Below are positions 15,011 to 23,848 of a stretch of DNA of 27,985 nucleotides, piece after piece. Under the pieces are notes generated by a model, which ran no database searches, was not told where the DNA came from, and saw nothing but the letters and a program-made list of their open reading frames with translations. Source of the DNA: Dethiobacter sp. Lineage in GTDB: Bacteria > Bacillota_D > Dethiobacteria > Dethiobacterales > Dethiobacteraceae. Numbering within the stretch: position 1 is the first letter of the stretch; each line of letters starts with the position of its first letter. Position numbers and translations under genes: made by a program. The stretch is taken from positions 1 to 27,985 of the forward strand of contig JAGXSQ010000119.1 of NCBI GenBank assembly GCA_018333395.1. The letters run 5' to 3'.

Positions 15011-15886
15011 TTAACGCAAAATATCGGGGTGCAACAGCACTGCCAGGGAGCCATCAGCAGAAAGTTTTCGGCTGGTCAGGGCGATGACGGCCCCCTCAAG
15101 GTAGCGCCTTTCGCCACCGTTCACCAAATATACTGCCTCCGGTCGAAAACTCACCAGCAGCCCGGAGCTTTCCAAAGAGCGGTAGGGAACGACAGTAAAA
15201 CGACTGGCGGCCCGCCCTTCCAGTGTGCTTAAAGCGGCAACCGGATCCTGCCCCGTCTCAAAAGCTCGGCAAAGCACGCCGGGCAACAGCTCCTTGACAG
15301 CAGAATAAGTGGCAATACAGAGCGGTTTCCCCGACAGCGGGTCGCACAAACTGTTGCCTGTGTCCAGCATGGCCGGCAGGGCAACGTCCCTTCCCTCGTT
15401 GTGCAGAAATAGCTCGTAGTACAGCCGGCTTCTGGCGCGTTGCCGTTCCCCAAAGTGCCAGACGCCAAAGACGAGCAGGAAGGTAACCAAGACACCGGCG
15501 AAAAGTACGTCGGGGCGTGGCGGTTCGACATAAAAGACACCACCACGGATAAAGGCTGGCGCTCCACCGTAAAAGTGCAGGGCAAAAACGGTGCCGGCCA
15601 GAAAGAAGGCCGCCAGAAAAAGAGCGCCACAAAGCCGCGGGATTTCAACAACACGCAGCGGACGGAAAGTAACAAGGACAATGAGCAGCGAAGCGGCCAG
15701 CCTGGCAGTCCAAGAAGAGGTCCACCCTGGCTCGGGCAAATAGACTACCAGACTGTACAGTGCGCCCAGTAGTCCGCCGACCACCAGCCGTCTCCGTGCT
15801 ATCGCTTTTCCTGCCAAGCGGGCGGCCAGAAAGAGCAAAAACATGTTGATCATAAAATTCAGGGCCAGCAGGTCTTCCACATACAC
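15011..15886 (-). CDS. spoIIGA: SpoIIGA, sigma-E processing aspartic peptidase
   Basis: SpoIIGA is a septal membrane protease that cleaves pro-sigma-E in response to the forespore signal SpoIIR. The 291-residue protein has five or so N-terminal TM segments (residues 8-145) and a cytosolic C-terminal aspartic protease half. The catalytic motif is ALPAMLDTGNSLCDPLSGKP, with the Asp at residue 175 in DTGNS, followed by VPYRSLESSGLLVSFRPE. The start is the GTG at 15884-15886 behind GAGGTGAG. It is followed by its substrate gene sigE and preceded by the ftsZ terminator and a candidate spoIIG promoter, so it begins a separate, sporulation-controlled transcript. Confidence 0.96.
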   Translation of the reverse strand: MYVEDLLALNFMINMFLLFLAARLAGKAIARRRLVVGGLLGALYSLVVYLPEPGWTSSWTARLAASLLIVLVTFRPLRVVEIPRLCGALFLAAFFLAGTVFALHFYGGAPAFIRGGVFYVEPPRPDVLFAGVLVTFLLVFGVWHFGERQRARSRLYYELFLHNEGRDVALPAMLDTGNSLCDPLSGKPLCIATYSAVKELLPGVLCRAFETGQDPVAALSTLEGRAASRFTVVPYRSLESSGLLVSFRPEAVYLVNGGERRYLEGAVIALTSRKLSADGSLAVLLHPDILR

Positions 15887-15954
15887 CGCGTCTCACCTCA
15901 GCAGGGCTGGACAAACTGTTAATAGATATGCCGCGAGGCTCACGTCTATGCCTG

Positions 15955-15989
15955 ATTATAGCTAAGCAGGACACAAGAATTTGTCGCAA
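15955..15989 (-). promoter_or_regulatory. Candidate spoIIG promoter with long spacer and 0A-like box
   Basis: A perfect -10 TATAAT (15955-15960) lacks a -35 at 17 nt but has TTGCGA (15984-15989) 23 nt upstream. The opposite strand here reads TTGTCGCAA (15981-15989), one base off the Spo0A box TGTCGAA. In Bacillus the spoIIG promoter has a 22-nt spacer and is activated by Spo0A, so the arrangement is similar. Confidence 0.5.
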
Positions 15990-16024
15990 TCTAGGCTCCT
16001 TTTAAAAATTTTCATCATGTGGTC

Positions 16025-16051
16025 AAAAAAGAAAAAGCCGCTTACACGGCT
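16025..16051 (-). terminator. Intrinsic terminator after ftsZ
   Basis: AGCCG (16047-16051) pairs with CGGCT (16036-16040) across a 6-nt loop, and TTTTTCTTTTTTT follows on the minus strand. The stem is short but the U-tract is strong. It separates the division operon from spoIIGA. Confidence 0.7.
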
Positions 16052-16079
16052 ACAGGTTAAGGTATTTTTTTTATTTTAA

Positions 16080-17132
16080 CTAAACACGCTTGCGGCGCAG
16101 GAAGGCCGGTATATCAATATCATCCGAAGAAAAGGTGCGCTGCGTCAGTTCCTCAATGATTTGCTTGCGCTCCGTGACACGATGGTCAAAACCGGTGGCA
16201 ATGACGGTAATACGGACTTCGTCCTGCAACCTGTCGTCGATGACGGCACCGAAAATAATGTTGGCGTCCGGGTCAGCCGCTTCAGCCACGATGTCGGCCG
16301 CTTCGTTCACTTCAAACAAGCCTAAGTTGCTGCCGCCGGTAATATTCAGCAGAACACCGCGGGCTCCGTCAATGGACGTCTCAAGCAAGGGACTGGAGAT
16401 AGCCGCCCTAGCCGCCTCTACGGTCCGGTTGTCGCCAGAACCAATGCCTATTCCCATCAACGCCGCTCCCGTTTCCTTCATGATTGTTTTGACGTCCGCA
16501 AAATCTAGGTTGATTAAGCCGGGTACGGCAATCAGATCAGAGATGCCCTGCACCCCCTGACGCAGTACATCGTCAGCAATCCGGAAGGCCTCTAGGATCG
16601 GCGTCCTTTTTTCTACCACCTGCAGTAGGCGGTCGTTAGGGATCACAATCAGCGTGTCCACTTTTTCACGGAGAGCGGCAATGCCCTTATCTGCTACCCC
16701 CATCCGCCGCCGTCCCTCAAAGGTAAAGGGCTTGGTCACTACACCAACGGTCAGGGCACCAAGGTCACGGGCGACACCGGCAATGATGGGCGCAGCGCCG
16801 GTACCGGTACCGCCGCCCATACCTGCAGTAACAAAGACCATGTCGGCGCCTTTGAGCGCCTGCTTAATTTCCTCCCGGCTTTCTTCGGCAGCCTGCTGGC
16901 CAATTTCGGGGTTGGCGCCAGCCCCCAGACCCTTGGTCAGTTTCTCACCGATTTGCAGCTTGCAATCCGCATTAGCCATGTACAAAGCCTGCGCGTCCGT
17001 ATTGACAGAGATAAACTCGACACCGCGCAGTCCGGCAGCTATCATCCGGTTAACGGCATTGCTACCGCCTCCACCAACACCGATAACTTTAATCTGGGCA
17101 AGTTTTTCCATTTCCAGATCAAATTCAATCAT
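16080..17132 (-). CDS. ftsZ: FtsZ, tubulin-like division GTPase
   Basis: FtsZ polymerises with GTP into the cytosolic Z-ring that organises the division machinery. The protein is 350 residues: an N-terminal Rossmann domain ([16 protein letters not shown] at 15-30), the tubulin signature [10 protein letters not shown] near 107-116, the T7 synergy loop ([14 protein letters not shown] near 205), a variable linker, and the conserved C-terminal peptide [14 protein letters not shown] that binds FtsA and SepF. I chose the ATG at 17130-17132 because GGAGG lies 7 nt upstream; longer readings overlap ftsA. It is 22 bp after ftsA and is followed by a terminator. Confidence 0.98.
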   Translation of the reverse strand: MIEFDLEMEKLAQIKVIGVGGGGSNAVNRMIAAGLRGVEFISVNTDAQALYMANADCKLQIGEKLTKGLGAGANPEIGQQAAEESREEIKQALKGADMVFVTAGMGGGTGTGAAPIIAGVARDLGALTVGVVTKPFTFEGRRRMGVADKGIAALREKVDTLIVIPNDRLLQVVEKRTPILEAFRIADDVLRQGVQGISDLIAVPGLINLDFADVKTIMKETGAALMGIGIGSGDNRTVEAARAAISSPLLETSIDGARGVLLNITGGSNLGLFEVNEAADIVAEAADPDANIIFGAVIDDRLQDEVRITVIATGFDHRVTERKQIIEELTQRTFSSDDIDIPAFLRRKRV

Positions 17133-17154
17133 TTGTCGTCCTCCTCGGCACGTT

Positions 17155-18378
17155 TTAATCAAACATTTCCATGAACCAAGCCCTAATTCTAGATAAAATT
17201 CCAGCCCGTGCCGGGCCCTTCCCCCACCGATCCCGGTTGCCTGCCAGATGAGTTCGCTGTACATAATGGATAATCCCCACGCCAGTAGAATAGATAGGGC
17301 TTTTGACTCCTACATAACCTGGTTGCGCCACACGCACAGGCGCAGCAAAGATTTCCTCCGCCAGCTCCACCGTACCGCGCAGTAGCGAAACGCCGCCCGT
17401 CAGCACGACACCGGCGGGCAGCGGAGCACGGTAGCCCATTTTCCCCAGTTCCTGCGCTGCAAGGTGCAGGATTTCCGTCAGGCGCGGCTCTATAATCATG
17501 GCTAACTCCTGTGCTGCCACTCTGCGCGACTCTTTGCCGGTAATCTGCGGCAATTCCAGCGTAGCGCCAGCTGATAGCAGAGAGGGGAGAGCCACACCAT
17601 GTTCCAGTTTTAACTTTTCAGCCGTCTGTAGCGGTGTGCGCAGTCCCACAGCAATGTCGTTGGTAATGTGATCTCCGCCCACCGGAAGAACAGCTATATT
17701 TTTTATATAACCGTTTTGAAAGACAGCCACCTCCGTTGTCCCTCCGCCCAGATCAAGCAAAACAACACCCAACTCCTGTTCATCGCGTGACAGGGTAACT
17801 TCGGCGTTGGCCAGTGAGTTGAGAACCATACCGTCAATTTCCAGCCCGGCCCGGTTAACACAGCGGACCAGATTACGGATGGAGGTCACCATACCGGTAA
17901 TCACCATGGCATCGACCTCCAGACGGACGCCTACCATGCCAATCGGGTCGCGGATGCCATCATAGCCGTCCACAATAAACTCCCTAGGTAACACATCAAT
18001 AATCTCCCTATCGGGAGGCAGGGCTATAACGCGAGCCGCTTGTAACACCCGCTCCACATCACCCGCTGTTATTTCCTTATCTGCGGAGGCAACGGCAACT
18101 ACCCCGCGGTTGTTGATTAAACCGACCTGAGAGCCGACAATACCCAAAAAAGCGGAAGGTATAGTGGTACCTACCATCCGCTCCGCTTCCTGGATAGCGC
18201 TCGTTATCGCCTCCACCGTCTTGTCTAGGTCCACAATGACGCCTTTTTTCAGCCCTTCCGACACGCTTTTGCCGACGCCGATAATATTTATAGAACCATC
18301 AGCATTTATTTCACCCACAAGGGCACGGACATAAGAAGTACCAATATCCATACCACAAACCAAGTTTCGTCTGGCCAC
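17155..18378 (-). CDS. ftsA: FtsA, actin-like Z-ring membrane anchor
   Basis: FtsA is an actin-fold ATPase that links FtsZ to the membrane and signals to the septal synthase. The 407-residue protein has the phosphate-1 motif [16 protein letters not shown] near the start, the SHS2/1C insertion (about 85-165), the phosphate-2 motif [20 protein letters not shown], the adenosine motif [12 protein letters not shown], and a C-terminal amphipathic membrane helix ([12 protein letters not shown]). The GTG at 18376-18378 has AGGAGG 7 nt upstream; earlier in-frame codons lack a ribosome site. It lies 83 bp after ftsQ and 22 bp before ftsZ. Confidence 0.97.
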   Translation of the reverse strand: MARRNLVCGMDIGTSYVRALVGEINADGSINIIGVGKSVSEGLKKGVIVDLDKTVEAITSAIQEAERMVGTTIPSAFLGIVGSQVGLINNRGVVAVASADKEITAGDVERVLQAARVIALPPDREIIDVLPREFIVDGYDGIRDPIGMVGVRLEVDAMVITGMVTSIRNLVRCVNRAGLEIDGMVLNSLANAEVTLSRDEQELGVVLLDLGGGTTEVAVFQNGYIKNIAVLPVGGDHITNDIAVGLRTPLQTAEKLKLEHGVALPSLLSAGATLELPQITGKESRRVAAQELAMIIEPRLTEILHLAAQELGKMGYRAPLPAGVVLTGGVSLLRGTVELAEEIFAAPVRVAQPGYVGVKSPIYSTGVGIIHYVQRTHLAGNRDRWGKGPARAGILSRIRAWFMEMFD

Positions 18379-18461
18379 AAGCACACCTCCTGCCCGTCTT
18401 AAGCACGCAGTTTTTTTATTCAACAAAATTTAGCAATTCCCTTTTTTAAGGCACGCATTTT

Positions 18462-19253
18462 TCAGCTTTCATCTGCTTCTTTACCGACAGCAAAGACAGG
18501 TGCCTCCTTAACGCGCAGATCTAGATAGCCGCCCGTCTTCTTGCTTTGCAACTGGCTCGAAATTTGTTGTAGAAGCCCGACTTTTCCTGCATACTCTCCG
18601 TTCCCAAGCCAAACGACCAAGCCGTCCATCGTTACGAGGACTAGGTTTTCCGGGTCGGCCAGATTGAGCTCGGAGACTTGCAGCTTGCTGTCCGCGAGCA
18701 GCGCCATAATCTCCCTGACAGCGGCCAGTTGCTGGCCTTCGAGCAGCGTTTTCCCCACGGAAACCTCCACCGGCCCGCTGCCAGTCAAAAGCGGCAACCC
18801 GTAATTGTGCCGCTCCCTTGTTGAGCCGAGCACCTGACCATCCATACTGAGCTCCAGTAGGTGCTCCTGGTAAGGCACCAGGATCAGAACCTGCTCCTCG
18901 CGGACGGTGACTAGAATTTTCCTTGGTAGGCGCCGCTTTATTTCCGCACTTGACACACGCGGAATGGCTTCTACACGCTGTTGTAAGAGCGCCGGACTGA
19001 TCTTCCAGATATTGGTCCCCTCCTTCAGCTGCAGAGCCGCCCTGATTTCCGCCTCCGGAGTACGGACATGGCCGTGGATAGCAATCACCTCTAGCCGAAA
19101 AAAATCAGAACGGACAAAAGTAAGCAGCAGCCAGAGAAAAAGAAAAAAAAGCAGCGTTAAAAGCAGGCGAGCTTGCATTTTTTTTTCTTTGCCCGGCACT
19201 CTTTGGTGTAGTCCATTAACTATTGTGCCCCGTCTGTACGAACGCTTGTCCAT
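18462..19253 (-). CDS. ftsQ: FtsQ/DivIB cell division protein
   Basis: DivIB/FtsQ is a bitopic division protein that with FtsL and DivIC regulates septal peptidoglycan synthesis. The 263-residue protein has a basic cytosolic N-terminus (about 1-28), one TM helix (LLLTLLFFLFLWLLLTFV, about 30-47), the extracellular POTRA domain beginning FRLEVIAIHGHVRTPEAEIR and ending near RKILVTVREEQ, and a beta domain to the C-terminus. The ATG at 19251-19253 has AGGAGG 7 nt upstream. It lies between murA and ftsA, the usual Clostridia order. Confidence 0.93.
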   Translation of the reverse strand: MDKRSYRRGTIVNGLHQRVPGKEKKMQARLLLTLLFFLFLWLLLTFVRSDFFRLEVIAIHGHVRTPEAEIRAALQLKEGTNIWKISPALLQQRVEAIPRVSSAEIKRRLPRKILVTVREEQVLILVPYQEHLLELSMDGQVLGSTRERHNYGLPLLTGSGPVEVSVGKTLLEGQQLAAVREIMALLADSKLQVSELNLADPENLVLVTMDGLVVWLGNGEYAGKVGLLQQISSQLQSKKTGGYLDLRVKEAPVFAVGKEADES

Positions 19254-19298
19254 AGCCAGTCCTCCTGCACAAGATGGCAGAGACAGACCGTCTCTATT

Positions 19299-20567
19299 TC
19301 AGCCCGTCTCGTTCACACGCCTGATATCAGCACCAAGCTGTGCCAGGTCTCCCTCTAAATTCTCGTAGCCCCGATCAATATGTTGCACACCCTCAATTAC
19401 CGTCTCTCCTTCCGCAGCCAAGCCTGCCAGCACCAGCGCCGCCCCGGCCCGCAGATCAGAAGCAGTAACCGTGGCGCCGGTTAAATTCGGCACTCCTTTT
19501 ACTACTGCCGTACGACCATCAACCGTAATCTGGCTACCCATACGGCGCAGTTCGTCGACATGCTTAAAACGCGAGTCGAAGACATTTTCCATGATTACGC
19601 TGGTGCCGCTCCCTCTTACCAAGAGCGCCATCATAGGGGCCTGCAGATCGGTGGGAAAGCCTGGGTAAGGAAGCGTCCTTAAGGTATCTACAGCTCGCGG
19701 TCTCTCTAACCCTTTAACACGCAGACGGCCGTTTTCCTCCCGGACTTGCGCGCCAGCTTCACGCAGCTTGGCCGTCACAGACTCCAGATGCGCCGGAATA
19801 ATCTCCTCCAGCAAAACGTCGCCGCCCGTCGCCGCCGTAGCCATCATTAAAGTCCCGGCCGCGATCCGGTCCGGAATAACGGCGTATTCCACACCGTGCA
19901 ACTGGCTAACGCCCTCAATGCGAATTTGATCCGTGCCGGCGCCACGTATGCGCGCCCCCATAGCAACCAGCAAATTCTGCAGGTCAACTATTTCCGGTTC
20001 CTTGGCCGCATTATGGATGACCGTCACCCCGCGGGCGTAGATGGACGCCATCAGGATATTTTCCGTAGCCCCAACGCTCGGATAGTCCAAGTGGACATCT
20101 GTCCCCATCAGACGTCGGCAGGTAGCGTATATATAGCCGTGCTGCTCACGGATCTGCACACCGAGGGCCCCCAGACCTTTCAGGTGCAGGTCAATCGGGC
20201 GCGGACCGATAGCGCACCCGCCCGGGTGAGAAATGCGCACCTGACCTAGCCTTGCCAGCAGCGCGCCCATTAGAAAAACGCTGGAACGCATCTCCCGCAT
20301 CAGTTGCTCTGGGATAGCAAAATTGTGAAGGTCACGGGTATGTATGACTAGGCTACGGCCCTCCCAGGCAACAGTGGCGCCCAGACTACGCAATATCTCC
20401 ACCATCAGCAGAACATCGCGGATGCGCGGCACATTACCCAGCACAATCTCGTCGCCGCTCTTATCGATAAGCACAGCAGCCAGACTGGGTAAGATAGCAT
20501 TTTTCGCTCCGCCGACGCGGATGGCGCCCTCTAGGCGCCGACCACCCTTGACAAGCAGTTTTTCCAT
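19299..20567 (-). CDS. murA: MurA, UDP-N-acetylglucosamine 1-carboxyvinyltransferase
   Basis: MurA transfers enolpyruvate from PEP to UDP-GlcNAc, the first committed cytosolic step of peptidoglycan synthesis and the fosfomycin target. The 422-residue protein has the normal size. Catalytic residues are visible: K22-N23 in VGGAKNAILP, C118 in SHPGGCAIGPRP (the Cys that fosfomycin alkylates, so fosfomycin sensitivity is expected) and the FPTDLQAPMMAL block with its Asp. It starts at the ATG 20565-20567 behind GGAAGG, 14 bp after murB. A second murA copy could exist elsewhere, as in many Firmicutes. Confidence 0.98.
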   Translation of the reverse strand: MEKLLVKGGRRLEGAIRVGGAKNAILPSLAAVLIDKSGDEIVLGNVPRIRDVLLMVEILRSLGATVAWEGRSLVIHTRDLHNFAIPEQLMREMRSSVFLMGALLARLGQVRISHPGGCAIGPRPIDLHLKGLGALGVQIREQHGYIYATCRRLMGTDVHLDYPSVGATENILMASIYARGVTVIHNAAKEPEIVDLQNLLVAMGARIRGAGTDQIRIEGVSQLHGVEYAVIPDRIAAGTLMMATAATGGDVLLEEIIPAHLESVTAKLREAGAQVREENGRLRVKGLERPRAVDTLRTLPYPGFPTDLQAPMMALLVRGSGTSVIMENVFDSRFKHVDELRRMGSQITVDGRTAVVKGVPNLTGATVTASDLRAGAALVLAGLAAEGETVIEGVQHIDRGYENLEGDLAQLGADIRRVNETG

Positions 20568-20581
20568 GCTCCCACCTTCCG

Positions 20582-21478
20582 CTATTCACCAAGAAGCTTA
20601 ATTTCCAGGCTCAGGTCAACACCATATTTTCCCCGTACAGCGGTGCGCGCCTGCCCAATCAGGGAGATAATATCGGCCGCCGTGGCCCCGCCGCAGTTGA
20701 CGATGAAGTTGGCATGCACAGTAGAGAACATCGCCCCCCCTACCCGCAGGCCCTTCAACCCGGCGTCCTCCAGCAGCCTACCCGCCGCCTGACCTGGCGG
20801 GTTCTTGAAGACACTGCCGGCACTCGGCTGGCGAGGTTGACGCTTACGCCGAAAAAGCAGCGCTTCCTCACACTTCTGCCGGATCTCTTCGTGGTGCCGG
20901 GGGGCAAGCTGGATTTTTACTCTGCAGACAACGGTACCGGGTTCAAGATGACTTTCCCGGTAAGAAAAACAAAGCTGCTGCCCGACGAGGCTATGTAGCC
21001 GCAGGTCGCGATCCAAAACGACGGCCTCTTCCACAAACTGACCGATCGACTGGCCGTGAGCCCCGGCATTCATCACCAGAGCGCCGCCCAGCGTCCCCGG
21101 AATGCCCACGGCAAACTCTAGGTTGCTCAAGCCCTTCCCGCAGACATCCAAGGCTAGGGTGGGCAGCGGCACGCCTGCTCCGCAGTCTACAGTCAGGCCA
21201 GAGTAAAAAAAAGTTTTAAACTCTCCTCCTAGGCGCACCACTGCACCGTCAAAGCCGCCATCGGAAACTAGAAGATTAGTCCCGCCTCCTAAGATAAAAC
21301 AGGAAATAGCTTGCTCCCGGCAAAGCGAAAGCACCATGACCAACTCCGCCAGCGACTGCGGTTCTACAAACAAGGCCGCCGGGCCGCCTACTCTAAAAGA
21401 AGTATGGCGAGAAAGCGGCTCAGCAGTCCTGACCGGGCCGGTAATCTTTTCTCTCAGTAGTCGGGCGAGATCTTCCAC
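20582..21478 (-). CDS. murB: MurB, UDP-N-acetylenolpyruvoylglucosamine reductase
   Basis: MurB reduces the MurA product to UDP-MurNAc with NADPH and FAD. The 298-residue protein has the FAD-binding motifs HTSFRVGGPAALFVEP and ILGGGTNLLVSDGGFDG, IPGTLGGALVMNAGAHG, and the catalytic region PSAGSVFKNPPGQAAGRLLE, where the Ser of GSVFKNP is the proton donor. The start is the GTG at 21476-21478 behind AGGAGG. In related genomes murC usually lies immediately upstream, but here a 103-bp non-coding gap separates murB from murG. Confidence 0.97.
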   Translation of the reverse strand: MEDLARLLREKITGPVRTAEPLSRHTSFRVGGPAALFVEPQSLAELVMVLSLCREQAISCFILGGGTNLLVSDGGFDGAVVRLGGEFKTFFYSGLTVDCGAGVPLPTLALDVCGKGLSNLEFAVGIPGTLGGALVMNAGAHGQSIGQFVEEAVVLDRDLRLHSLVGQQLCFSYRESHLEPGTVVCRVKIQLAPRHHEEIRQKCEEALLFRRKRQPRQPSAGSVFKNPPGQAAGRLLEDAGLKGLRVGGAMFSTVHANFIVNCGGATAADIISLIGQARTAVRGKYGVDLSLEIKLLGE

Positions 21479-21581
21479 CTGTACCTCCTACTCCGCCCTT
21501 CGCCGCAATTCATAGTATGCGGCAACAAAGGTAGTGTGCTCGCGCTGTCGGTAAAACTTTGACCCCCATATTTGAAAAATC

Positions 21582-22685
21582 TTACTTTTGCAGCACTTCG
21601 AGCAATACGGCCGCCATGCGCGCGGCGGCATCGGGATAACCTAAAGCTTTGCTAGCAGCTGACATTTGGCGCAGCGCTTTTGGGTCGCGCAGTAATGCTA
21701 GCAGCTTGGCAGACAAAGCGGTACTGGAGAGCTCGGCCTCGCCGGCAAGCAGTGCCGCGCCGCGATCGGCAAGTGCCCTGGCATTGTATTCCTGATGATT
21801 GTTCGTCACGTTGGGCGAGGGGACGAGTATCGCCGGCACACCGAGCGCCGTGATTTCGGCACACGTCGTCGCCCCCGCCCGGCTGACTGCCAAGGTAGTT
21901 TTCGCCAGCAGCTCCGGAAACGCCGCATGATACGGCAAAAGATGCAGGCGGCGGGGGAAACGGCTGCCAAGAGGGAGTAGCGCCCGTTCCAGTTCGTGGA
22001 AATAGCGCTGCCCCGTGATGTAGACGACCTGCACATCGCAGGCAGCAAGAACGGGCTCCAGACACTGAGCAAATACTGCGTTCAGCCGCGCCGCGCCGTG
22101 GCTGCCGCCAACACACAACAGTAGTGGAACGCCCGGCAGAAGGCCGGCAGGCAAAAATTCCGACAAGCCCACGGCTAGCACAGCTTCACTAGCACGCGGG
22201 TTTCCGGTTAGCACCGTCTGCGCCCGTACCGGGAAGTAGCGCTCGCTGCCCGGAAAACTCAGGCAGACACGGCGGGAGAGCCTGGACAACAGCACATTAG
22301 TAAGGCCTGGAATAGCGTTTTGTTCGTGGATAACGGTCGGCTTCCCGGCTAAAGCAGCGGACAGCACCACCGGGCCGGCCACATAGCCGCCCATTCCCAC
22401 CACCACATCAGGACGAAAGCGTGCCATAATACGCCGGGCCGACCATACGCCGGCACCAGCCATCAGCAGGGCTCGTCCTGCCTGTAGGGAGAGACGCCTC
22501 TCCAGTCCGGTGACCGGAATTTTTTCCAGCTCAAAACCGCTGGCCGGGACAAGGTCCTTCTCCATGCCGCGCTCTGTGCCGACAAAGAGCGCTTCAGCTC
22601 CCTCGCTGGCGCATAGATACCGGGCGAGGGCCAAAGCCGGATAAATATGTCCGCCGGTGCCCCCGGCGGCAAAGAGAACGCGCAT
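21582..22685 (-). CDS. murG: MurG, undecaprenyl-PP-MurNAc-pentapeptide GlcNAc transferase
   Basis: MurG adds GlcNAc to lipid I to make lipid II on the inner face of the membrane. This GT-B enzyme of 367 residues has the N-terminal AAGGTGGHIYPALALA loop (GGTGGH at 8-13), VVGMGGYVAGP, VIHEQNAIPGLTN, the second nucleotide-binding loop CVGGSHGAARLN and the UDP-GlcNAc site SRAGATTCAEITALGVPAIL, followed by NHQEYNA. The ATG at 22683-22685 has GGGGAGG 7 nt upstream. It lies 53 bp after ftsW. Confidence 0.97.
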   Translation of the reverse strand: MRVLFAAGGTGGHIYPALALARYLCASEGAEALFVGTERGMEKDLVPASGFELEKIPVTGLERRLSLQAGRALLMAGAGVWSARRIMARFRPDVVVGMGGYVAGPVVLSAALAGKPTVIHEQNAIPGLTNVLLSRLSRRVCLSFPGSERYFPVRAQTVLTGNPRASEAVLAVGLSEFLPAGLLPGVPLLLCVGGSHGAARLNAVFAQCLEPVLAACDVQVVYITGQRYFHELERALLPLGSRFPRRLHLLPYHAAFPELLAKTTLAVSRAGATTCAEITALGVPAILVPSPNVTNNHQEYNARALADRGAALLAGEAELSSTALSAKLLALLRDPKALRQMSAASKALGYPDAAARMAAVLLEVLQK

Positions 22686-22738
22686 TTAATTGCCTCCCCA
22701 CCACACCGCCACGCCTCCGAAACGAGACATTAGCTACA

Positions 22739-23848
22739 TTATTTAGGCTTCGTATACTTGGAAATATTCAGCAGAACGCCCATGCTGCACATAGTAAAAA
22801 TGAGTGAAGAGCCACCGGCGCTGATTAGCGGCAGGTTGATGCCGGTAACAGGAACGGAACCGGTCACTACGGCGATGTTGATTAGCGCCTGCAGGCTAAC
22901 GGCGCTGATAAGTCCTGTGGCCAGGAGCGAGCCAAACATGTCAGGAGCAGACATGGCTACTTTAAAACCACGCCACAACAACAAGAAAAACAGCAACAGG
23001 ACACAGGCGGCACCGATAAAGCCCAGTTCTTCACCGATAATGGCAAAGATAAAATCATTTTGCGGCTCGGGGATATAAAATAACTTTTGGCGGCTGCGCC
23101 CGAGGCCGACACCAAAAAGACCGCCGGGTCCAAGAGCGTAAAAAGACTGAATGATTTGGAAACCGCTTCCGAGCGGGTCGGCCCACGGGTCGCGGAAGGA
23201 AAGTATCCGCTGCAGGCGGTAATCTTCGCTGACCATCAGGTAACCCACGAGCGGCAGCCCAGACAAGGCCGCCACGACTAGCTGCCGCAGCGGCATGCCC
23301 GCCACAAAAATAACCACCATGCTCGTTCCGGCAATAGCTAACACTGTTCCTAGGTCAGGCTGCAGCAGGATAAGACCAAAAAACACGCCCAGCACAGCCA
23401 GCACCGGGAAAGCTCCTTCCAAAAAGTATTGCATACGGACGCCTTTACGGGAAAGATAGGCGGAAGCAAATAAGACCATGACCACTTTGGTCAGTTCAGA
23501 AGGCTGCAAAGTAAACCCGCCGACCCTAATCCAGCGGTGAGCTCCGCCGGCCTCTACCCCAAGCCCGGGAATAAACACGGCCAGCAAAAGCAGCAAGTTG
23601 ACGAGCAGGGCTATATTAGTCCAGCGACGCAGCTTCCAGTAGTCGTAGTGGCTGAAAAAAAGCAGCCCGCCAAAACCAATCAGGGCCCAAAGCGCTTGTC
23701 GCCGCAGGTGGAAATAGATATCACCATGCGATTGCCCGGCGATAATGGCGCTGGCACTAAAAACCATCACCAGGCCGATGGCCAGCAGCATCATGACCGT
23801 AAAAAGAATGACAAAGTCAGGTTCCCGTTTTTTTAGGCTCCCGGCCAT
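22739..23848 (-). CDS. ftsW: FtsW/SpoVE SEDS-family peptidoglycan glycosyltransferase
   Basis: SEDS proteins polymerise lipid II into glycan strands with a partner class B PBP; FtsW acts at the division septum and SpoVE in spore cortex synthesis. With the ATG at 23846-23848 the protein is 369 residues with about ten TM helices. Family motifs are GGAHRWIRVGGFTLQPSEL, QPDLGTVLAIAG, LGRSRQKLFYIPEPQNDFIF, and LPLISAGGSSLI near the end. The start is supported by GGAGGGAAAGGA and overlaps the murD 3' end by 32 nt; the longer frame lies inside murD. The position between murD and murG is that of B. subtilis spoVE, so it may serve both roles; sequence alone does not decide. Confidence 0.93.
   Translation of the reverse strand: MAGSLKKREPDFVILFTVMMLLAIGLVMVFSASAIIAGQSHGDIYFHLRRQALWALIGFGGLLFFSHYDYWKLRRWTNIALLVNLLLLLAVFIPGLGVEAGGAHRWIRVGGFTLQPSELTKVVMVLFASAYLSRKGVRMQYFLEGAFPVLAVLGVFFGLILLQPDLGTVLAIAGTSMVVIFVAGMPLRQLVVAALSGLPLVGYLMVSEDYRLQRILSFRDPWADPLGSGFQIIQSFYALGPGGLFGVGLGRSRQKLFYIPEPQNDFIFAIIGEELGFIGAACVLLLFFLLLWRGFKVAMSAPDMFGSLLATGLISAVSLQALINIAVVTGSVPVTGINLPLISAGGSSLIFTMCSMGVLLNISKYTKPK

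Noticed and set aside
17133..17264. Longer FtsZ N-terminus
   Set aside because: It overlaps the ftsA 3' end, has no Shine-Dalgarno and is absent from the family.
18379..18461. AT-rich gap between ftsQ and ftsA as a promoter region
   Set aside because: It contains a repeated GCGTGC-TTAA-like word and A-tracts, but I found no -35/-10 pair with acceptable spacing.
19262..19292. Small inverted repeat AGAGAC/GTCTCT between murA and ftsQ
   Set aside because: The stem is only 6 bp with no U-tract, which is within chance expectation.
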